Shown piece by piece: positions 7,190 through 10,900 of a stretch of 10,900 nucleotides of DNA. The first letter of the stretch is position 1. Every line of letters begins with the position of its first letter. The notes under the pieces are model-generated. The model did not search any database. It was not told where the DNA came from and saw only the letters and a list, made by a program, of their open reading frames with translations. The DNA is from JADJNW01 sp964517175. GTDB taxonomy: Bacteria; Bacteroidota; Bacteroidia; Chitinophagales; Saprospiraceae. Position numbers and translations under genes: made by a program. The stretch covers positions 1 through 10,900 of the forward strand of contig CAZFBU010000141.1 of the NCBI GenBank assembly GCA_964517175.1. The letters are read 5' to 3'.

Positions 7190-9106
7190 CTAAGCTTCCG
7201 CCAGTTCCTCCGCCTGCTCCACGGGGGCTTCCGGTACCGATTCTTCCTCATCGGCTTCATCCACCTCGAAGCGCAGGTTTTCGATGATAAACTCCTGACG
7301 GGTCGGGGTATTTTTGCCCATGTAGTATTTCAGGATTTCATCCAGATCGGAATCTTCATTCAATACGACCGGCTCCAGGCGAATGTCCTCACCAATAAAA
7401 GCGCCAAATTCATCCGGAGAAATCTCACCCAAACCTTTGAAACGTGTGATCTCCGGCTTGCCGCGCAGCTTTTTGATGGCTTGCTGCTTTTCGGGTTCGC
7501 TGTAGCAATAGAAAGTTTGCTGCTTGTCGCGAACGCGGAAGAGCGGCGTTTCCAGAATAAACAGATGGCGGTTTCTGACCAAATCCGGGAAAAATTGCAG
7601 GAAGAAAGTGAGCAATAACAAGCGAATGTGCATGCCATCTACGTCGGCATCGGTGGCGATCACCACGCGATTGTAGCGCAGTTCGTCCAGGCCATCTTCG
7701 ATGTTGAGGGCGTGTTGCAGGAGGTTAAATTCTTCATTTTCATACACCACTTTTTTGGTCAAACCGTAGCAATTTAGCGGCTTACCGCGCAAGCTAAAAA
7801 CCGCCTGGGTTTGTACATCCCGCGCTTTGGTGATCGAACCGCTCGCAGAATCCCCTTCCGTAATGAACACGGTCGTTCCATTGCGAATATCGTCGTCCAC
7901 TTTGCGATTGCTATCATTGAAGTGCACCCGGCAGTCGCGCAATTTTTTGTTGTGCAAATTGGCTTTTTTCGCACGCTGATTCGCCAGTTTGCGAATGCCT
8001 GCGATTTCCTTGCGCTCCCGTTCCGATTGCTTGATGCGCTTTTCCAGGGCTGCCGCCGTATCCGGATTTTTGTGCAAAAAATTATCCAGCTTTTCCCGCA
8101 TGAAATTCACCACGAATGTACGAATGGTCGGGCCATTGGGACCCATGTCGGTGGAGCCGAGCTTGGTCTTGGTTTGCGATTCAAAAACCGGCTCCTCCAC
8201 GCGGATGCTGATCGCGCCGACAACGGATGCCAAAATGTCACGCCGGTCGTAATTTCCTTTGCTGAAAAAGCGCTGTATCGTATCCACAATGCCTTCGCGG
8301 AAAGCATTCAGATGCGTACCGCCCTGCGTGGTATGCTGCCCATTGACGAACGTGTAAATCTGCTCGCCGTAGTGATTGCCGTGGCTCAGCGCAATTTCCA
8401 AATCTTCCGCCTTGAGATGGATGATTGGGTAGCGCAGGCTCTCGGCTTGGGTTTTGCGCGTCAGCAAATCCAGCAGACCATTTTTTGATTGGATAATTGT
8501 GCCATTGAAATTGATCTTCAACCCGGCGTTCAAATAAGCGTAGTTCCACAACTGATTTTCCAGATATTCGTGCCGGAAGCGATATTTTTTGAACACGCTC
8601 GTATCCGGTTTGAATTGCACCAGAGTGCCATTGCCTTCGTCCGATTTTCTGAGCTTGTGATCTTTGGTCAGTTCGCCCAACTCAAACTCCGCCGTTTTCA
8701 CCTTGCCGTCCCGCACCGACTCTACTTTGAAATACTCCGACAGCGCGTTCACTGCCTTAGTACCTACGCCATTCAAACCCACCGATTTCTTGAATGCCTT
8801 CGAATCGTATTTGCCGCCGGTATTGATCTTGCTCACGCAGTCAATCACTTTGCCCAGCGGAATACCCCGACCGTGGTCGCGCACGGTCACGATGCCATCC
8901 TCCACCAGCACATCGATCTGGCGGCCGTAGCCCATCACGTACTCGTCGATCGAGTTGTCGATCACTTCTTTCACCAGCACATAAATGCCGTCATCCGCCG
9001 TTGAGCCATCGCCCAGTTTGCCAATGTACATCCCCGGGCGCATGCGGATGTGCTCGCGCCAGTCCAGTGATTTGATGTTTTCTTCGGTATAATTTGTTTG
9101 TGACAT
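7190..9106 (-). CDS. parE: DNA topoisomerase IV subunit B (type IIA ATPase subunit)
   Basis: 638 residues. It is the ATP-hydrolysing subunit that works with ParC to decatenate and relax chromosomes. The GHKL ATPase domain shows EVIDNSIDE (47-55; Glu47, Asn51), DHGRGIP (77-83) and GLNGVGTKAVNALS (110-123). The transducer carries the QTK loop (311-313). The TOPRIM domain shows ITEGDSASG (415-423; Glu417) and the metal-binding DADVD (486-490), followed by RFKGLGEI (555-562). The N-terminus (YTEENIKSLDWREHIRMRPGMYIGKLGDGS) and the GKNTPTRQEFIIENLRFEVD end fit the ParE rather than the GyrB group of Bacteroidota. An acidic tail (about 613-638) ends the protein. All catalytic residues are present. 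The stop (TAG, 7192-7190) is 14 bases from the assembly gap, and no parC is visible downstream. GyrB is the alternative identity, less likely on these motifs. Confidence 0.93.
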   Translation of the reverse strand: MSQTNYTEENIKSLDWREHIRMRPGMYIGKLGDGSTADDGIYVLVKEVIDNSIDEYVMGYGRQIDVLVEDGIVTVRDHGRGIPLGKVIDCVSKINTGGKYDSKAFKKSVGLNGVGTKAVNALSEYFKVESVRDGKVKTAEFELGELTKDHKLRKSDEGNGTLVQFKPDTSVFKKYRFRHEYLENQLWNYAYLNAGLKINFNGTIIQSKNGLLDLLTRKTQAESLRYPIIHLKAEDLEIALSHGNHYGEQIYTFVNGQHTTQGGTHLNAFREGIVDTIQRFFSKGNYDRRDILASVVGAISIRVEEPVFESQTKTKLGSTDMGPNGPTIRTFVVNFMREKLDNFLHKNPDTAAALEKRIKQSERERKEIAGIRKLANQRAKKANLHNKKLRDCRVHFNDSNRKVDDDIRNGTTVFITEGDSASGSITKARDVQTQAVFSLRGKPLNCYGLTKKVVYENEEFNLLQHALNIEDGLDELRYNRVVIATDADVDGMHIRLLLLTFFLQFFPDLVRNRHLFILETPLFRVRDKQQTFYCYSEPEKQQAIKKLRGKPEITRFKGLGEISPDEFGAFIGEDIRLEPVVLNEDSDLDEILKYYMGKNTPTRQEFIIENLRFEVDEADEEESVPEAPVEQAEELAEA

Positions 9107-9123
9107 GTTTTATTGATTTGTAT

Positions 9124-9176
9124 CGGCGGCCTTTAGCCGCCGGTTATGCTATTTTTTCGCCAATCGAAGATTAGCG
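9124..9176 (-). promoter_or_regulatory. Two hairpins in the parE leader region
   Basis: Nearest the gene, CGGCGGC (9124-9130) and GCCGCCG (9136-9142) form a perfect 7-bp GC stem with a five-base loop, about 18-36 bases before the parE ATG. Farther out, 9158-9165 and 9169-9176 form an 8-bp stem with a three-base loop; it is complete only in minus-strand RNA, where one pair is U·G. This favours a role in the parE transcript, but the GC palindrome could also be a dispersed repeat element. No ligand or regulator can be named. Confidence 0.45.
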
Positions 9177-9213
9177 CTACATTTTTCTAAAAAATATTTA
9201 CACAAAATACCAC

Positions 9214-9221
9214 TAACTTTG
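9214..9221 (+). promoter_or_regulatory. TAnnTTTG -7 element ahead of the 9293 gene
   Basis: TAACTTTG is an exact match to the Bacteroidota -7 consensus on the plus strand, about 70 bases before the GTG start at 9293. No TTTG is found at the expected -33 spacing, so this is half a promoter at best. It would serve the 9293-10900 gene pair. Confidence 0.35.
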
Positions 9222-9292
9222 TTATAAACATAAGAATAGCATCGAATTTAAACAACAAATTGTTTTTAAAGTTTTAAAACTAAAAATAAACC

Positions 9293-9802
9293 GTGTCAGA
9301 CAAACGCCTGCTCAGACATCCCGGAATCCAGCTTTTGCAGCGCTGCGTAGAGCGCGAGCAACGCATGCAGTTGATCGCTTTCTCACTCCTGCTGCTCGCC
9401 GGGCTTATCTGCTGTTTGTATGCCTTTCACGATAATGCGCTGGTCACGATTGCCGGCTTGACGTTTACGGTGTTGGGCATCACGGCGCTTTTCCACATTT
9501 ACCAAAACTGGAACGATGATCGCCTCATGCGGCTCTTTCGCCATCAGCCCAAAAAGATCGTTTGGGTGTATGCTGTTGTCGTTCAGCGCGCGCCTTTTGG
9601 CGTGCATTTGTTTCAAAATTGCACCCTGTTTTTCAAGCTGGAAGACGGAGACGAAATCACCGTCGTTATTCCACCTGCCAAACAAAAATTGGCGACGCAT
9701 ACCCTCAACCGTCTGCTGCCGCACGCTTCCTTCGGCTATTCGCCCGAGCGCGCCGTGCAATATCAGAAAAATCCGAAAGAATTGCTGCGCAAATTGGATT
9801 GA
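9293..9802 (+). CDS. Hypothetical protein with two membrane helices
   Basis: 169 residues from GTG 9293. An in-frame TAA at 9287-9289 rules out any earlier start; the next ATG (9365) would remove the amphipathic N-terminus. Residues 1-25 are charged. Two adjacent hydrophobic segments follow at about 26-45 and 50-69, forming a tight hairpin with both ends probably in the cytoplasm. The rest is soluble: a basic linker (79-88), then a beta-rich stretch with alternating hydrophobic residues (about 89-127, IVWVYAVVVQ ... TLFFKLEDGDEITVVIP), then a helical tail. The layout (two helices followed by a small beta domain) recalls membrane proteins with bacterial PH-like domains, but I cannot assign a family. 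It lies 51 bases upstream of the PLP enzyme gene on the same strand, so cotranscription is plausible. It is divergent from parE. Confidence 0.75.
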   Translation: MSDKRLLRHPGIQLLQRCVEREQRMQLIAFSLLLLAGLICCLYAFHDNALVTIAGLTFTVLGITALFHIYQNWNDDRLMRLFRHQPKKIVWVYAVVVQRAPFGVHLFQNCTLFFKLEDGDEITVVIPPAKQKLATHTLNRLLPHASFGYSPERAVQYQKNPKELLRKLD

Positions 9803-9835
9803 TTTGATCCTGAAAACTGCAAAATAAAACGCTAA

Positions 9836-9855
9836 ATTGCTTGCCAAAAAGCAAT
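9836..9855 (+). promoter_or_regulatory. Hairpin covering the start codon of the PLP enzyme gene
   Basis: ATTGCTT (9836-9842) pairs perfectly with AAGCAAT (9849-9855) around a six-base loop. The distal arm includes the first two bases of the ATG at 9854-9856. Folded, it would hide the initiation codon, which could couple translation to the upstream gene. The stem is short and A/T-rich, so it may be only weakly stable. Confidence 0.4.
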
Positions 9856-10900
9856 GTTTGTAACCGATCGCCTTCCTGGCAGGGTGGCACATCTCAATGA
9901 TGAGAACTGGCTCTACTTCAGCGGCACGTCCTACCTGAGCATAGCACAAAATATTGATTTTCAAGCTCTTTTGATGAAGAGCGTGAAGCGATACGGCACC
10001 AACTTCGGTGGCTCTCGCCTGTCGAATATGCGCCTGGAAGTCTTTGGCAGAGCCGAGCGTTTCCTCGCGAAATGGACGGGCGCTCCGGCAGCGCTGACGG
10101 TTTCGTCGGGGACGTTGGCGGGACAACTGGTGGTACGGGCATTGCAGGGGCGAGGTGATTTTTACTTCGCGCCGGATGTGCATCCGGCATTGTTTGGCGA
10201 AGGCAATTATGCCAAGGAAACATTTGCAGCCTGGTCGTTGCGTATGCTGGAAATTGCAAAAAAAGGCGAACCAATGGTACTTTTTGCCGGAGCACTCGAC
10301 CCGCTGCGGGCGCGGCAATATGATTTTGGCTGGCTATGGCAACTGCCCCATGACGTTCCGGTCACGCTGGTGCTGGACGATTCGCACGGCATTGGCATCA
10401 CCGGCAGGCGGGGGGCGGGTATTTACTCGACGCTGGAAACCCCGGAAAATGTGGAGTTGATCGTCGTCGCCTCCCTCGGCAAAGCACTGGCGCTGCCTGG
10501 CGGTATGATTTTAGGCAGGCAGGATTTCATACTCAAAATGCTCCAACAAGCTCAGTTTGGAGGGGCATCGCCCATGGTGCCGGCGTATCTCGATGCTTTT
10601 TTGCAGACGCAGGAGCTATATGATGCCGCGCGGCAACGCTTATTTCGCAACATTGCGCAGTTTGCAGCACCTTTCGCCAACACCGGCTTTTTTCAAAATT
10701 TTCCAGGTTATCCGGTTTTTTACACCGAAAAAAGGCGATTAGCAGATTGGCTGGAGGCACGCAAAGTGGTGATTTCCAGTTTTTCCTACCCGACGCCGCA
10801 GGACAAACGAATCACGCGCGTAGTCATGAGCGCTGCGCACGATGCGGATGATGTGGATTTTTTGATAAATTTGGTGAAATTATTCGCGGAAACGCAGTAA
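9854..10900 (+). CDS. PLP-dependent alpha-oxoamine synthase-like enzyme (BioF/KBL family)
   Basis: 348 residues, stop TAA in the last three bases of the window. Fold-type I PLP enzyme of the group containing 8-amino-7-oxononanoate synthase (BioF) and 2-amino-3-ketobutyrate CoA ligase (KBL), which join an amino acid to an acyl thioester with decarboxylation. Visible motifs: YFSGTSYLSIA (21-31), YGTNFGGSRLSN (47-58), the PLP-binding turn SSGTLAGQ (84-91), LDDSHGIGITGRRGAG (174-189; Asp175 and His178 match E. coli BioF Asp204 and His207), and SLGKALALPGG (207-217) with the Schiff-base Lys210. The C-terminal small domain is present (about 240-348). It is some 35 residues shorter than E. coli BioF, and no other biotin gene is visible, so biotin synthesis should not be assumed; the acyl donor is unknown. 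GTG/ATG alternatives upstream are not needed because the N-terminus already aligns with the family. A hairpin overlaps the ATG. Confidence 0.88.
   Translation: MFVTDRLPGRVAHLNDENWLYFSGTSYLSIAQNIDFQALLMKSVKRYGTNFGGSRLSNMRLEVFGRAERFLAKWTGAPAALTVSSGTLAGQLVVRALQGRGDFYFAPDVHPALFGEGNYAKETFAAWSLRMLEIAKKGEPMVLFAGALDPLRARQYDFGWLWQLPHDVPVTLVLDDSHGIGITGRRGAGIYSTLETPENVELIVVASLGKALALPGGMILGRQDFILKMLQQAQFGGASPMVPAYLDAFLQTQELYDAARQRLFRNIAQFAAPFANTGFFQNFPGYPVFYTEKRRLADWLEARKVVISSFSYPTPQDKRITRVVMSAAHDADDVDFLINLVKLFAETQ

Noticed and set aside
7037..7618. Frame crossing the N run
   Set aside because: Exists only because unknown bases are read as open codons; the remainder is antisense to parE.
7811..8488. 225-residue plus-strand frame across parE
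   Set aside because: Fully antisense to conserved transducer and TOPRIM segments of parE; no recognisable motif and no start signal.
9383..10318. 311-residue minus-strand frame spanning two genes
   Set aside because: It runs antisense through both the two-TM gene and the PLP enzyme, including the intergenic stretch; the plus-strand enzyme has clear catalytic motifs.

Overview
The window reads as chromosomal DNA from a member of the Bacteroidota, probably a Saprospiria-like lineage; this is inferred from gene style, not from a marker match. Supporting signs are the absence of Shine-Dalgarno motifs ahead of the genes, with A/T-rich leaders instead; promoter candidates that fit the Bacteroidota TTTG / TAnnTTTG pattern; a ParE-type topoisomerase subunit of the form seen in this phylum; a secreted M14 metallopeptidase with a C-terminal amidotransferase-like fold; and a free-standing four-helix bundle (23S rRNA intervening-sequence type) gene. 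The core genes are moderately GC-rich. The Uma2 and four-helix bundle genes look more AT-rich.

Layout. 1-536 (minus): 5' part of a Uma2-family PD-(D/E)XK nuclease gene that runs off the left edge. 537-724: divergent promoter region. 725-3298 (plus): large secreted M14 zinc carboxypeptidase-like protein. 3315-3380: strong hairpin plus T-tract terminator. 3391-3894 (plus): small exported or membrane protein of unknown function. 3895-4050: convergent intergenic stretch with small hairpins. 4051-6453 (minus): complete ATP-dependent Lon protease with a good promoter candidate upstream. 6454-6658: lon promoter, then a short GCAGTTGGCAG direct repeat. 6659-7048 (minus): four-helix bundle protein. 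7076-7175: 100-base assembly gap bordered on both sides by ACTGC-type repeats. 7190-9106 (minus): topoisomerase IV subunit B (parE). 9107-9292: divergent intergenic stretch with two hairpins on the parE leader side and a TAnnTTTG match on the plus side. 9293-9802 (plus): two-TM protein of unknown function. 9854-10900 (plus): PLP-dependent enzyme of the 8-amino-7-oxononanoate synthase family, whose stop codon is the last three bases of the window.

The genes do not form one pathway. Two are housekeeping (lon, parE), two are accessory-type (Uma2, four-helix bundle), one is a secreted peptidase probably followed by its own terminator, and the last two may form a small operon. I see no CRISPR array, tRNA, rRNA, transposase or recognisable defence or biosynthetic island. 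The least ordinary spot is the repeat-bounded four-helix bundle gene with the assembly gap, sitting directly downstream of parE where parC is often found in this phylum.
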